Source: an uncultured Anaerolineae bacterium
Lineage (GTDB): Bacteria; Chloroflexota; Anaerolineae; Aggregatilineales; Phototrophicaceae
Length of the DNA: 64,000 nucleotides
Direction: 5' to 3'
Assembly: GCA_934216615.1 (NCBI GenBank)
Contig: CAKQCB010000001.1
Location: forward strand, 248,001 to 312,000
The notes under the pieces were generated by a model that worked only from the letters and a program-made list of their open reading frames with translations, did not search any database and had not been told where the DNA came from. The position numbers and the translations under genes were made by a program. Positions 56,338 through 64,000 of the stretch are shown piece by piece; position 1 is the stretch's first letter, and each line of letters starts with the position of its first letter.

Positions 56338-56844
56338 TTACTTAAAGTAGATAAAAACGATGAGTTTGCCAAAACGGATTTCATCCCCATCTCGGACGAT
56401 GCGCGGTTGGCGCGGAACCAGTCGATTTCCATTGAGATAGGTGCCGTTGGAACTCGTTAAGTCTTCTAGCATGAGGGTATCGTCGTCACGGTATATTTTC
56501 GCGTGAATGCGGGAAACCCCTTTTTCTAACGCCCCATAGCGCGAAAGATCGACATCCGGTTTGGTTTTAGTCGATAAATCCGCGCGTCCAATCGTTGAGG
56601 GTTCAGAGGGAACAAGCGCGATTGGGTCATTATGTTCGTGAATATGAATCAATATATTTGAACTGCTCGAAAAACTTGCAGTACCCCAACTTGTTAAATA
56701 AGGTTTTGCAGGTGTATTTTGTTTTTCTTGAAATTGTTTTGTATCGATTGTCGTGGCGCTCGACTGGTCTATGGGACGGCCACATTCTTCACAATACAGA
56801 AATCCTTCTTTATTTGGTTTGTTACAAGAAGCGCACAACCGCAT
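56338..56844 (-). CDS. Zinc-ribbon FHA-domain protein
   Basis: A 168-residue protein. A zinc ribbon (CASC...CEEC, residues 4-23) is followed by a Gln/Thr-rich linker and an FHA domain (about 75-168) with STIGRAD, GVSRIHAKI, LTSSNGTYLNG and GDEIRFGK. FHA domains bind phosphothreonine, so this is likely a reader of the kinase product in the cluster. The ATG at 56844 has GAGG 8 bases upstream. It starts 4 bases after the J-domain/vWA gene stop. Confidence 0.9.
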   Translation of the reverse strand: MRLCASCNKPNKEGFLYCEECGRPIDQSSATTIDTKQFQEKQNTPAKPYLTSWGTASFSSSSNILIHIHEHNDPIALVPSEPSTIGRADLSTKTKPDVDLSRYGALEKGVSRIHAKIYRDDDTLMLEDLTSSNGTYLNGNRLVPRQPRIVRDGDEIRFGKLIVFIYFK

Positions 56845-56848
56845 GTAT

Positions 56849-58324
56849 TTAATCCTCAAAAGTCTCGGAATTCATTAAATACCGTGTTTGATATTTTAGC
56901 GCTTTTTTCCCTTCGATGGAAAGCCGACTTGTAGCTACGACCTTTTTTAGTTCTTCGCGCGCTGTATTTGCTAAATCCCCTTCACCAATTTCCAATAGAC
57001 GTGTAGAGAGATTGGCAAGGGTACGGGTTGCTGTTTCTATATCCCCATTCTCGAGCGCTTCTTGCGCGCGCTCTTGCATACGGTATAGGGTCAGCTTACC
57101 CAACGCATCCATGATCACTTGGGGCGGTTCTTCAACCGTCGGGTTTTCGCTCACATGGATGGATATATCACTATAAGCATACTGCCTTCTGAGATTACTG
57201 CTAAAAATCTCTGCTTGGGTGGCAACTCGTGCGATGCTTCGTTGACCCAAGGCAAGATTCCCAGGGAGTTCTAATTGAAACATCACAGAAATGTGACGGT
57301 TCTTCGGTAAACCACCGAGCGCCAATTGACGGGTATCCCCCGCGAGAGGTTGCAAACTGGGAGAGAGTCGAAACACATTTTCTAGGCGAATATCAGGGTC
57401 GGGTGCAATCGAAATTTGCACCCGTTCAGCAAAAAGGTCAGCGAGGCCATAAACATGGTTGTTCATGAAACGGCCGACTTCATCAAGACTACGAATGTAG
57501 CTTGATGTCCCGCCTGTGATGCCCACCAATTCATCTAAGAAAACATCATTCCACTCGGTGCCAATGCCTAAAGCGGAAATTCCAATCCCTTGTTTTGTGA
57601 CGTCTTTGGCTAAACTGAGACATTTCTTTTCATCACCGTAGGTATTGCCGTCTGTGATGAGGACAACATGGTTTACTAAACGGGGTGCAAGATATTTGCG
57701 ATTTTGCTGAATCCCCGCCTGAAGCCCATTGAAAATTTCTGTTCCGCCTGAAGCCGAGATCATGCTGATCTTCGCTTTTAGAGACGGCTTGTTTTGAACC
57801 GTATTGGCTTCAATGACCACTTCTTCATAATCATTAAAAGACACCACAGATAAGATGTCTTCAGGCTTCATTTTGTCAATAATTTGATGAGCTGCCGCTT
57901 TAACCCGTTCTAAGCGTGTTCCTGACATCGACTTGCTCTTGTCGAGGACGAGGGTGAGGTTCAAGCGAGACTGTTGTTGTTGTTCGTCAGCGTTGGGGTC
58001 AGCCATGATTTCACTGAGAATATACAACACTTGGGTTTCTGGGTAAACTTGAATCGTGCGTTTGCTGGGGATAGCGCGCATTTCATAACGATATTTAAAT
58101 TGGCGCGATTCTTGTGTTGCGAGCTTGTCGTAGCTTCGTCTTTTATCGGGGTCAATCAAAAGCTCGTATGCTTGCGTAATTTCTTGAAATTGTGTTTCTG
58201 CGCCTGCATGATGATTGGTATCCGGATGCAAACGACGCGCTACCCGTCGGTAGGCGTTCTTTATTTCTTCGGGTGTTACATCGGGTGATAAATTTAAGAT
58301 CTCATATGGATCAAATTCAATCAT
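56849..58324 (-). CDS. J-domain and vWA-domain fusion protein
   Basis: A 491-residue protein. Residues 4-70 are a J-domain with HPD (33-35), which should recruit and activate Hsp70/DnaK. Residues 122-295 are a vWA domain with an intact MIDAS: DKSKS (Asp128, Ser130, Ser132), Thr195 in GGTEI and Asp225 in ITDGN. The region 300-490 is beta-rich then helical and resembles the C-terminal half of stand-alone bacterial vWA proteins. No dnaK or grpE is nearby. It is embedded between PP2C and FHA genes. The fusion of chaperone recruiter and metal-dependent adhesion domain is unusual. Confidence 0.9.
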   Translation of the reverse strand: MIEFDPYEILNLSPDVTPEEIKNAYRRVARRLHPDTNHHAGAETQFQEITQAYELLIDPDKRRSYDKLATQESRQFKYRYEMRAIPSKRTIQVYPETQVLYILSEIMADPNADEQQQQSRLNLTLVLDKSKSMSGTRLERVKAAAHQIIDKMKPEDILSVVSFNDYEEVVIEANTVQNKPSLKAKISMISASGGTEIFNGLQAGIQQNRKYLAPRLVNHVVLITDGNTYGDEKKCLSLAKDVTKQGIGISALGIGTEWNDVFLDELVGITGGTSSYIRSLDEVGRFMNNHVYGLADLFAERVQISIAPDPDIRLENVFRLSPSLQPLAGDTRQLALGGLPKNRHISVMFQLELPGNLALGQRSIARVATQAEIFSSNLRRQYAYSDISIHVSENPTVEEPPQVIMDALGKLTLYRMQERAQEALENGDIETATRTLANLSTRLLEIGEGDLANTAREELKKVVATSRLSIEGKKALKYQTRYLMNSETFED

Positions 58325-58357
58325 AGGAGTATGCGGGATGTATAGTTAAGAAATTAG

Positions 58358-59428
58358 TTAAGCTAATTGTAGCACAATTGCTGTAATGTTATCTTGACCC
58401 CCATTGGCATTTGCCGCTGCAATTAAACGACGACAAGCCTCTTGGGCATCACTATATTCTGACACAATATCAACAATTTCTTGTTCAGAAATACTTCCCC
58501 ACAACCCGTCACTACATAATACAAGGTGACTTCTGCGTGGTAACCGTTTGGTTAAACTGTCTGCCTCAATCGAATCGTTTTGCCCTAATGCTTTATAAAG
58601 CATTGACTTTTGAGGGTGATTGGCCGCTTGTTCAGGTGTGATTTCATCCACCTCCAAAAGGCGCTGTGCAACGGAATGATCGCGCGTTAGTTTCTCAATA
58701 CTACGATTGTGAATGAGATAAATACGGCTGTCGCCCACATGCGCAATTTGGGCAAGACCGCCTAAAAGCACGACCGCGCTAATCGTTGTGCCACCGCCCG
58801 GCGCTTTGACCGAGATTTCATGATGCGCTTGCTGAATGGCATGGTCTAAATATTCGGATAGGGGCGTATCGTTGACGCGCTCATCATCGACGAGCAGGGG
58901 CGCGAAAAGTTTTTTGGTCAAAGAGGATGCGACAATTTGTACCGCAAGGTTGGATGCTTTTTCACCATTTTCATGCCCACCCATACCATCTGCAACGATG
59001 AAGATGCCAAAGTCAGGCATTTCGGCGATGCTTCGGGTAGAAGCGAGAAAGGCGAACGCGCTGTCTTGATTGTTGGGACGTACGCGACCGACATCGGTTA
59101 AGATGCCATACTGTGGATGACGACCGATTAGCTCTACAGGGATATCAAAGAGGTCTTGAGAAAGCGGGCGCGTCACCCCATCGGAAGGGGTGGGCATCGG
59201 TTCGCGCGGTGCTTCAATGATCACTTCTACATCTTGTATGAGGGGTTCAGCGATTTCTTCTTCCCCATCTGTCTCAGAATTATTGTGAAGTTCTTGTAGC
59301 GGCTTGGTGTGCAGTTCGCCCTCAGGGCTATCTGGAAGATCAATTTCTGGGTCTTGTGATGTCATAGTTGCATTCACTTCTTTTGATTTAAACATGCCGC
59401 TAAAGATGTTACGTAATTTATTGATCAT
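58358..59428 (-). CDS. PP2C-type Ser/Thr protein phosphatase
   Basis: A 356-residue protein. An acidic disordered N-terminal region (about 1-95) precedes a PPM/PP2C domain (about 105-356) with NNQDSAF, VADGMGGHE, AHVGDSRIYL, CSDGLWG and GGQDNITAIV, which supply the metal-binding Asp residues. No membrane segment. It lies 15 bp downstream of the kinase gene and 33 bp upstream of the J-domain/vWA gene, and should reverse the kinase. Confidence 0.95.
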   Translation of the reverse strand: MINKLRNIFSGMFKSKEVNATMTSQDPEIDLPDSPEGELHTKPLQELHNNSETDGEEEIAEPLIQDVEVIIEAPREPMPTPSDGVTRPLSQDLFDIPVELIGRHPQYGILTDVGRVRPNNQDSAFAFLASTRSIAEMPDFGIFIVADGMGGHENGEKASNLAVQIVASSLTKKLFAPLLVDDERVNDTPLSEYLDHAIQQAHHEISVKAPGGGTTISAVVLLGGLAQIAHVGDSRIYLIHNRSIEKLTRDHSVAQRLLEVDEITPEQAANHPQKSMLYKALGQNDSIEADSLTKRLPRRSHLVLCSDGLWGSISEQEIVDIVSEYSDAQEACRRLIAAANANGGQDNITAIVLQLA

Positions 59429-59443
59429 GATGATTGGGCGAGG

Positions 59444-61420
59444 TTATTCTACGAAGGGCAAAGCATAAAGTTGCCCATCCATAGAGCCTACCAAGATTAA
59501 ATTGTTGGTGATGCGTGGTGCAGAAGTGATGCCTCCGCTGGTTTGGTAGCGCCAGCGTTCTTTGCCATTTTCGGCATCCAAAGCATATAAAATACCTTTT
59601 GTGTCACCAAAATAGACGACATCACGGTGGACGGTTGGCGAACCGACAATCGGGGTTTCACAGTTGAACTTCCATTTTTCTTTGGAGGTTTGTGAGTTGA
59701 TGGCGTAGAAGAAGCCGTCCGTAGAGCCGAAATAGATAAGGCCTTTACGCTCGGCAACTGATGAGAAGATCGGGCCGTTGGTGCGGAAGCGCCAAGAATT
59801 GAAGCCTGTGCTTGCATCGAGAGAATACACAAATCCATCGGTAGAAGCGATATAACAGATCGCCTCATCCATGTTGACATGGGGTGAAGCGGTCACCGCC
59901 TTTTTCGTGCGGTACGACCATTTGCGGTTTCCAGACAGACTTAACCCCACCACGTCACCGGATTCAGCCCCTACGATGACTAAATCATTGGTGACAAACG
60001 GGCGGGAACGTACAGGCGCAGACATATCGTATGCCCAAAGCATACGGCCATTGGAGGCGCTCAGCGCGTACACTTTGCCATCATCACTGCCGAAGAAAAT
60101 ATGATCATGGGCGAGACAGGGGGTTCCGCGAATACGACCCTTCGTATTGTGCGTCCAGCTCACACGGCCACTTCGGTAATCCACCGCATAAAACGTTTGA
60201 TCTTCTGATCCAAACAAAATGTGACGGTTGGAATCATCGACGATGGGGGACGATGCAATGCCCCCATGCGTTGGGAACTTCCATACTTGCGCGCCCGTTT
60301 CGAGTTTGATGGCCCAAACGTTGGTATCGTAAGAGCCGACAATCGCTAGGTCGCGGGTGTTGCTCGGGCTGCCTCGAATTTCATCTTCTGTTTTGAACGT
60401 CCATTGAGGCTGTATTTGTCCTTGGGATGCGTTTGCGTCGGCCCCGAAGAAATTTGTATCGTCTGCTTCCCCGCTCAAATTGGGTTTCACTTCCCCTTGA
60501 GCTAAAGGCGCGCCAGAAAGCTCAATCGGTTTGCCCCCGTTGGTAAGCTGGTGACGCAGGCTCTCCAGATCAAGTTTCATCATGGCACAGCTCTCATAGC
60601 GTTCAGCAGGGGTGAGGGCTAATGCTTTTTCGATGATGCGGATGAATTCATGCGGGACTTTCGGGTTAAAATCGCGAATCGGGCGATCATTGAAAGTTAA
60701 CGGCGGTTCTAAGCGCGGGTCTTTGCGCGTGAGCAAGTGATGAAGGGTTGCGCCCAAGCTGTAAATATCACTTTGGGGGGTCACTTGACCGCGATACTGT
60801 TCAGGCGCGGAATAACCTTCCGTGCCAATCATCGTATGCTTGATGCCCGTGCCCACAATCGCCTTCGCAATACCGAAGTCGATCAAGCGGATTTTACCGA
60901 GACTGTCCACCATCAAGTTTGAGGGTTTGATGTCGCGAAAGACAATAGGATCAGGTTTTTGACGGTGGAGATATTCTAAAACATCACAGAGATCAATCGA
61001 CCATTCAACAACTTTGTTGATGGGCAGTTCGCGCGTTTTAGACATCAGTAATTCAAGGTCGCTGCCGTTGATGTATTCCATCACCAGATAGGCGCGGTCA
61101 CTGTCGTCAAAGAAGTCGAAGATTTTTGGAATAGCAGGGTGATTTAACGTCGCTAAAATATTCGCTTCACGGCGAAACGTTTTGATCATTGAAAGACGCA
61201 TGGCGGTATCTGTCGAGACGGTTTGCATCTCTTTGATGGCAACCAGCTTGCGCACTTCCTGAAAAGTCATGTCGCGTGCTTGGTATACCGTCCCCATACC
61301 CCCACCGCCTAAAATCCCGACAATCCTATAGCGATTGCGTAATAGATAGTCGGACTTCAGCGTTCCTGCGCTTTGTTGGGTGTTATTTTCATTTCCACCA
61401 AATTGCGTGGTTTCAGACAT
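59444..61420 (-). CDS. Ser/Thr protein kinase with PQQ-type beta-propeller
   Basis: A 658-residue protein. The Hanks-type kinase domain covers about 31-290: glycine loop LGGGGMGTVY, Lys63 in VAIKEM, FRDIKPSNLM (161-170, with Phe in place of the His of HRD), DFG (181-183) and APEQYRG. After a Ser/Gly linker, residues 338-658 form a PQQ-like propeller of about seven blades with repeated YALDA or VYALSA and W motifs. No membrane helix is visible between the two, unlike many bacterial receptor kinases, so the propeller is probably a cytoplasmic scaffold or sensor. First gene of the signalling operon. Confidence 0.94.
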   Translation of the reverse strand: MSETTQFGGNENNTQQSAGTLKSDYLLRNRYRIVGILGGGGMGTVYQARDMTFQEVRKLVAIKEMQTVSTDTAMRLSMIKTFRREANILATLNHPAIPKIFDFFDDSDRAYLVMEYINGSDLELLMSKTRELPINKVVEWSIDLCDVLEYLHRQKPDPIVFRDIKPSNLMVDSLGKIRLIDFGIAKAIVGTGIKHTMIGTEGYSAPEQYRGQVTPQSDIYSLGATLHHLLTRKDPRLEPPLTFNDRPIRDFNPKVPHEFIRIIEKALALTPAERYESCAMMKLDLESLRHQLTNGGKPIELSGAPLAQGEVKPNLSGEADDTNFFGADANASQGQIQPQWTFKTEDEIRGSPSNTRDLAIVGSYDTNVWAIKLETGAQVWKFPTHGGIASSPIVDDSNRHILFGSEDQTFYAVDYRSGRVSWTHNTKGRIRGTPCLAHDHIFFGSDDGKVYALSASNGRMLWAYDMSAPVRSRPFVTNDLVIVGAESGDVVGLSLSGNRKWSYRTKKAVTASPHVNMDEAICYIASTDGFVYSLDASTGFNSWRFRTNGPIFSSVAERKGLIYFGSTDGFFYAINSQTSKEKWKFNCETPIVGSPTVHRDVVYFGDTKGILYALDAENGKERWRYQTSGGITSAPRITNNLILVGSMDGQLYALPFVE

Positions 61421-61486
61421 TTGCGGTCAATATCCCATAAGACAAGAATAAAGTTGAATAAATTGATAGATAGTGAGTATTTTTGT

Positions 61487-61515
61487 ATTATAGTGTACCA
61501 AAGTGTTTCCGCAAT
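61487..61515 (-). promoter_or_regulatory. Putative promoter of the kinase operon
   Basis: A perfect TATAAT on the minus strand (61487-61492), with TTGCGG 16 bases further upstream as a weak -35. It is about 67 bases before the kinase ATG. Confidence 0.5.
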
Positions 61516-61619
61516 TTAATTGTAGTGAAAAATTCCCTCAAAATCTTTTTTTTGCGAATTTCCACAGCTTTTGTGGCTTTCTTCCATCCAAATCAGTTTA
61601 GAGATGAGTTTATTGTATC

Positions 61620-62801
61620 ATGCAGTTCGTGTCTGAAAGTTTAGCAATTTATCTGCATATTCCTTTCTGTACAACAAAATGCTCTTATTGCGCATTTAAC
61701 ACCTATACCCACCTTGAAAATTGGATAGAGCCGTTTGTTAACGCAATGATCCGTGAAATTGAGTGGGTCGGCGCATCAAACCCTTATACGCAGGTTCCAA
61801 GCGTGTTTTATGGTGGTGGAACCCCCAGCTTATTGACGGTCGAGCAGTTTGAACGGTTGAACGCCGCCATTCGAGAGAATTTCCCCGTTAATGCCGATGC
61901 CGAGTGGACGTTAGAAGCCAACCCCAACGATTTACACTTTGAATATTTGCAGGGTTTGCGCGAAAAAGCAGGATTCAATCGCATCAGCATTGGGATGCAG
62001 ACGACGATGGCGAATGAATTGGTTTTATTTAACCGCCGTCACGACAATGACGCTGTAGCGCGAGCTGTGTTTGAGGCGCGTAGGGCAGGGTTTAACAACC
62101 TGAATCTTGATCTGATTTATGGGTTTCCTCACCAAACGCTTGAAACGTGGGAAAACACGCTTCAGCAGGCAGTTGTATTAAAACCCCAACATTTGTCGTT
62201 GTATGCGTTGGGGGTTGAGGAGGGAACCTCGATGAAAACATGGATTGAGCGCGGGCGTATTCCCGCCCCTGATGACGACCTCGCCGCAGATATGTACGAC
62301 CTTGCGACGGACTTCTTAGGCAAGCAAGGGTTTCATCAATATGAAATTAGCAATTGGGCACAAGACGGCTTTGAATGTCGTCATAACCTGCAATATTGGT
62401 GGAATGATCCTTATGTAGGTTTAGGGCCAGGCGCTCATGGTTTTGCCAGTGGAACACGCTATTCTGTGCTGCTATCCCCACAGCGTTATGTAAAAGGGTT
62501 ATTACAAAACGACCGTGAAAACCAACTGAAATTTCCGCGCACCCCTGTGACGGAAGAAGCCCATGATTTAGATCAAGATGATGAGATCATCGAAACGTTG
62601 TTGATGGGGCTGCGGTTGACTACCAGAGGGGTTTCTGTTGAGGGTTTTCGTCAGCGGTTTGGTTTGGATATGCTCGACTACCGCGAGGGGATGTTGAAAA
62701 AGCATATCCAAACAGGTTTACTGGAAGTGAACCATGACGTGGTTCGTTTAACTGAACAAGGGCGCTTGCTCAGCAATATCATCTTTCGCGATCTGGTTTA
62801 A
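61620..62801 (+). CDS. hemW: HemW-like radical SAM protein
   Basis: A 393-residue radical SAM protein related to HemN. The cluster motif is FCTTKCSYCAF (CxxxCxxC) without the extra Cys of true coproporphyrinogen dehydrogenase. YGGGTPSLL, LEANPND, SIGMQT and the C-terminal EISNWA...HNLQYW are HemW features. HemW is thought to be a haem chaperone or haem-inserting protein. It stands alone, and its last 4 bases overlap the convergent polyprenyl synthase gene. Confidence 0.93.
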   Translation: MQFVSESLAIYLHIPFCTTKCSYCAFNTYTHLENWIEPFVNAMIREIEWVGASNPYTQVPSVFYGGGTPSLLTVEQFERLNAAIRENFPVNADAEWTLEANPNDLHFEYLQGLREKAGFNRISIGMQTTMANELVLFNRRHDNDAVARAVFEARRAGFNNLNLDLIYGFPHQTLETWENTLQQAVVLKPQHLSLYALGVEEGTSMKTWIERGRIPAPDDDLAADMYDLATDFLGKQGFHQYEISNWAQDGFECRHNLQYWWNDPYVGLGPGAHGFASGTRYSVLLSPQRYVKGLLQNDRENQLKFPRTPVTEEAHDLDQDDEIIETLLMGLRLTTRGVSVEGFRQRFGLDMLDYREGMLKKHIQTGLLEVNHDVVRLTEQGRLLSNIIFRDLV

Positions 62802-63814
62802 GCCTCGCGTTGTAACAAAGAGTTTGTCAACCGAAGTAAAACTTCAGCCTCCGCACCGCTTGGGTTCGCATTTTCAAGCGCTTGCATCGCTTGTTGATGA
62901 TAGCGTGTTTCAAGCTCAACGGCATGCTCTTGTGCGTTGACCGCGTTCAAGAGCTGAACGGTGCGGGTGACATCTGCATCAGAAAATTCAGGCTGTAGGT
63001 ATAAGGCTTTCAGGTCTGAGTTTTGTTCTAACCCATATAATACCGGCAGTGATTTTTTTCGCGAGATGATGTCTATTGCAGCGGATTTTCCGGTTTTTTC
63101 TGGGTCGCCCCAAATGCCGAGGATGTCATCACGGATTTGAAATGCGATGCCTAAATTGAGGCCGAATTCTGCAAAATGTCGCGCCCGTTGGGGGTCTTCA
63201 CTGCCGATCAGCGCGCCGATTTCGGTACAAGAAGCGACCAGCGCCGCTGTTTTACCTTTGACCATCGACACGTAATCTTCTGTAGAGATGATGGGTTGCG
63301 TTTCAAACCGCATATCCAGATGTTGACCGCGCGTTAATTCAAGGTTGTTCTCTGTAAACACCTCATAGACGCGCAAAATCGTCTCGGGTTTTAGACCTAG
63401 CGGTTGTAGGCGCGTCAACGCCCGATATGCCATGACGAATAAGGCATCCCCTAAATTAATCGCGTTGGCATTCCCCCAAATTTTCCATGCGGTAGGGCGG
63501 TTATGGCGGGTTTCACTTTGATCTTCTATATCATCATGAACCAATGAGAAGTTATGCAGAATTTCTATCCCTGCGGCGGCTGGAAGGGCTTTTTTCCAAT
63601 CCCCACCAACGGTGGCCGCGCTCAATAAGACCAACAGGGGGCGGATGCGTTTCCCCGCAGGCATGTGATAGGGGTTTCCAAGCTCGTCCACCCATCCAAA
63701 GGGATAGCTGAGCATGACATCAAAGAACGGTGCGGACGGCGCGCTGTTGATGACCGTTCTGAGTTCTTCATCAATCGCGGTGAGATATGTTTCAAAAAGT
63801 CTATTTTGGGACAA
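62798..63814 (-). CDS. Polyprenyl diphosphate synthase
   Basis: A 338-residue trans-isoprenyl diphosphate synthase (FPP/GGPP-type). The first Asp-rich motif is HDDIEDQSE and the second is RDDILGIWGD. GKRIRPLLVLLSA and a Lys-rich KGKTA segment are also present. The start appears to be TTG at 63814. Chain length cannot be set from the sequence alone. It lies 13 bp downstream of the IPP isomerase stop, so isoprenoid genes form an operon. Confidence 0.93.
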   Translation of the reverse strand: MSQNRLFETYLTAIDEELRTVINSAPSAPFFDVMLSYPFGWVDELGNPYHMPAGKRIRPLLVLLSAATVGGDWKKALPAAAGIEILHNFSLVHDDIEDQSETRHNRPTAWKIWGNANAINLGDALFVMAYRALTRLQPLGLKPETILRVYEVFTENNLELTRGQHLDMRFETQPIISTEDYVSMVKGKTAALVASCTEIGALIGSEDPQRARHFAEFGLNLGIAFQIRDDILGIWGDPEKTGKSAAIDIISRKKSLPVLYGLEQNSDLKALYLQPEFSDADVTRTVQLLNAVNAQEHAVELETRYHQQAMQALENANPSGAEAEVLLRLTNSLLQREA

Positions 63815-63827
63815 GAGATTTCAGTCC

Positions 63828-64000
63828 TCAGTTTTGGATGAGTGGTGTGTTCTGTAAACTTGAAATGGAATTTGCGCCACTGCATAACATGGCGACCCGT
63901 AACTGCGTGATGAGTTCAGCGGCGAATTGATTGCTGGCTTCGACGGATTCATTGGCGGCTTTTAAGAATTCACCTGCAAGCCCGCCCAATGTGGCACCAA
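63828..64000 (-). CDS. fni: Type 2 isopentenyl-diphosphate isomerase, C-terminus (partial)
   Basis: The last 57 codons of a minus-strand gene that runs off the window. The pattern GGLAGEFLKAANES followed by ELITQLRVAMLCSGANSI matches the C-terminus of FMN-dependent type 2 IPP isomerase (usual form: LA.PFLKAA..S....L....  LR..MFL.GA..I..L). The stop is at 63828-63830. Its place directly upstream of a polyprenyl synthase gene supports the call. The catalytic part is outside the window. Confidence 0.75.
   Translation of the reverse strand, partial: GATLGGLAGEFLKAANESVEASNQFAAELITQLRVAMLCSGANSISSLQNTPLIQN

Noticed and set aside
55269..61420. Ter tellurite-resistance system
   Set aside because: The kinase/PP2C/vWA logic is similar, but no TerD, TerC or TerB homologue is present in the window.
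63622..63885. 87-residue minus-strand frame near the right edge
   Set aside because: It is out of frame with both the polyprenyl synthase and the IPP isomerase C-terminus, which better explain the region.

Overview
The window looks like a contiguous chromosomal segment of a mesophilic, moderate-GC bacterium, most likely a member of the Chloroflexota (Anaerolineae-like). This is an inference from gene content: a stand-alone Roadblock/LC7 protein, extracytoplasmic proteins built from LysM, beta-helix or WD40 modules joined by Thr/Pro-rich linkers, a DnaQ-DinG fusion, a flavin-dependent thymidylate synthase (ThyX), DUF503, DUF2905 and DUF1461 proteins, and many small conserved proteins of the kind seen in that phylum. 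No 16S rRNA, tRNA, CRISPR array, insertion sequence or prophage was found. About 65 genes pack both strands tightly, with frequent 4-nt start/stop overlaps, several convergent 3' overlaps and clear intrinsic terminators.

Layout. 0-6.6 kb: an orphan histidine kinase, a Cys-rich small protein, a DnaQ-DinG helicase and a tandem PstS-like binding protein. 6.6-12.3 kb: truncated haemoglobin, ThyX, a yebC-ruvC-ruvA operon, and a FecR-like plus zinc-ribbon membrane gene pair. 12.3-17.8 kb: pyruvate kinase, enolase, then an iscS-mnmA sulfur-relay pair. 17.7-22.7 kb: prepilin peptidase, a membrane-anchored JAMM peptidase with a beta-sandwich partner, a ParB-like/SerK-like protein with an ACT-domain partner, a Nudix hydrolase and two small membrane proteins. 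22.7-28.9 kb: sucCD, DUF503, and a LysM / DUF192 / LysM-M23 envelope operon. 29-34.4 kb: a His-rich membrane protein, then a visibly AT-richer stretch with a secreted WD40 protein and a damaged beta-helix/metalloprotease surface gene. 34.5-40.8 kb: tdk, ribosomal proteins L31, L27 and L21, queA, DUF2905, ruvB, upp and a WecA/MraY-type transferase. 41.9-46.4 kb: yvcK, gap, pgk and tpiA. 46.6-51.8 kb: DUF1461, a membrane-bound spermidine-synthase-like protein, a GNAT acetyltransferase and a DUF58-MoxR pair. 52-55.2 kb: Roadblock protein, pyrG and an adenosine-deaminase-like protein. 55.3-61.4 kb: a six-gene phospho-signalling cluster. 61.6-64 kb: HemW, a polyprenyl synthase and the C-terminus of type 2 IPP isomerase.

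How the genes work together. Lower glycolysis is almost complete (tpiA, pgk, gap, eno, pyk) beside the carbon-flux regulator YvcK, and sucCD adds a TCA step. RuvA, RuvB and RuvC are all present but at two loci. ThyX, Tdk, Upp and PyrG cover pyrimidine synthesis and salvage. HemW, polyprenyl synthase and IPP isomerase form a cofactor/isoprenoid edge.

The most unusual items are: (1) ribosomal protein L31 fused to a domain resembling the RNA polymerase alpha C-terminal domain; (2) an adenosine-deaminase-fold protein that has lost every recognisable zinc and catalytic motif; (3) a kinase-propeller / PP2C / J-domain-vWA / zinc-ribbon-FHA / small protein / response regulator cluster, similar in logic to TerY-type phosphorylation triads but with a J-domain fused to the vWA protein; and (4) a large surface protein gene that looks 5'-truncated and split by a frameshift, inside an AT-rich patch.
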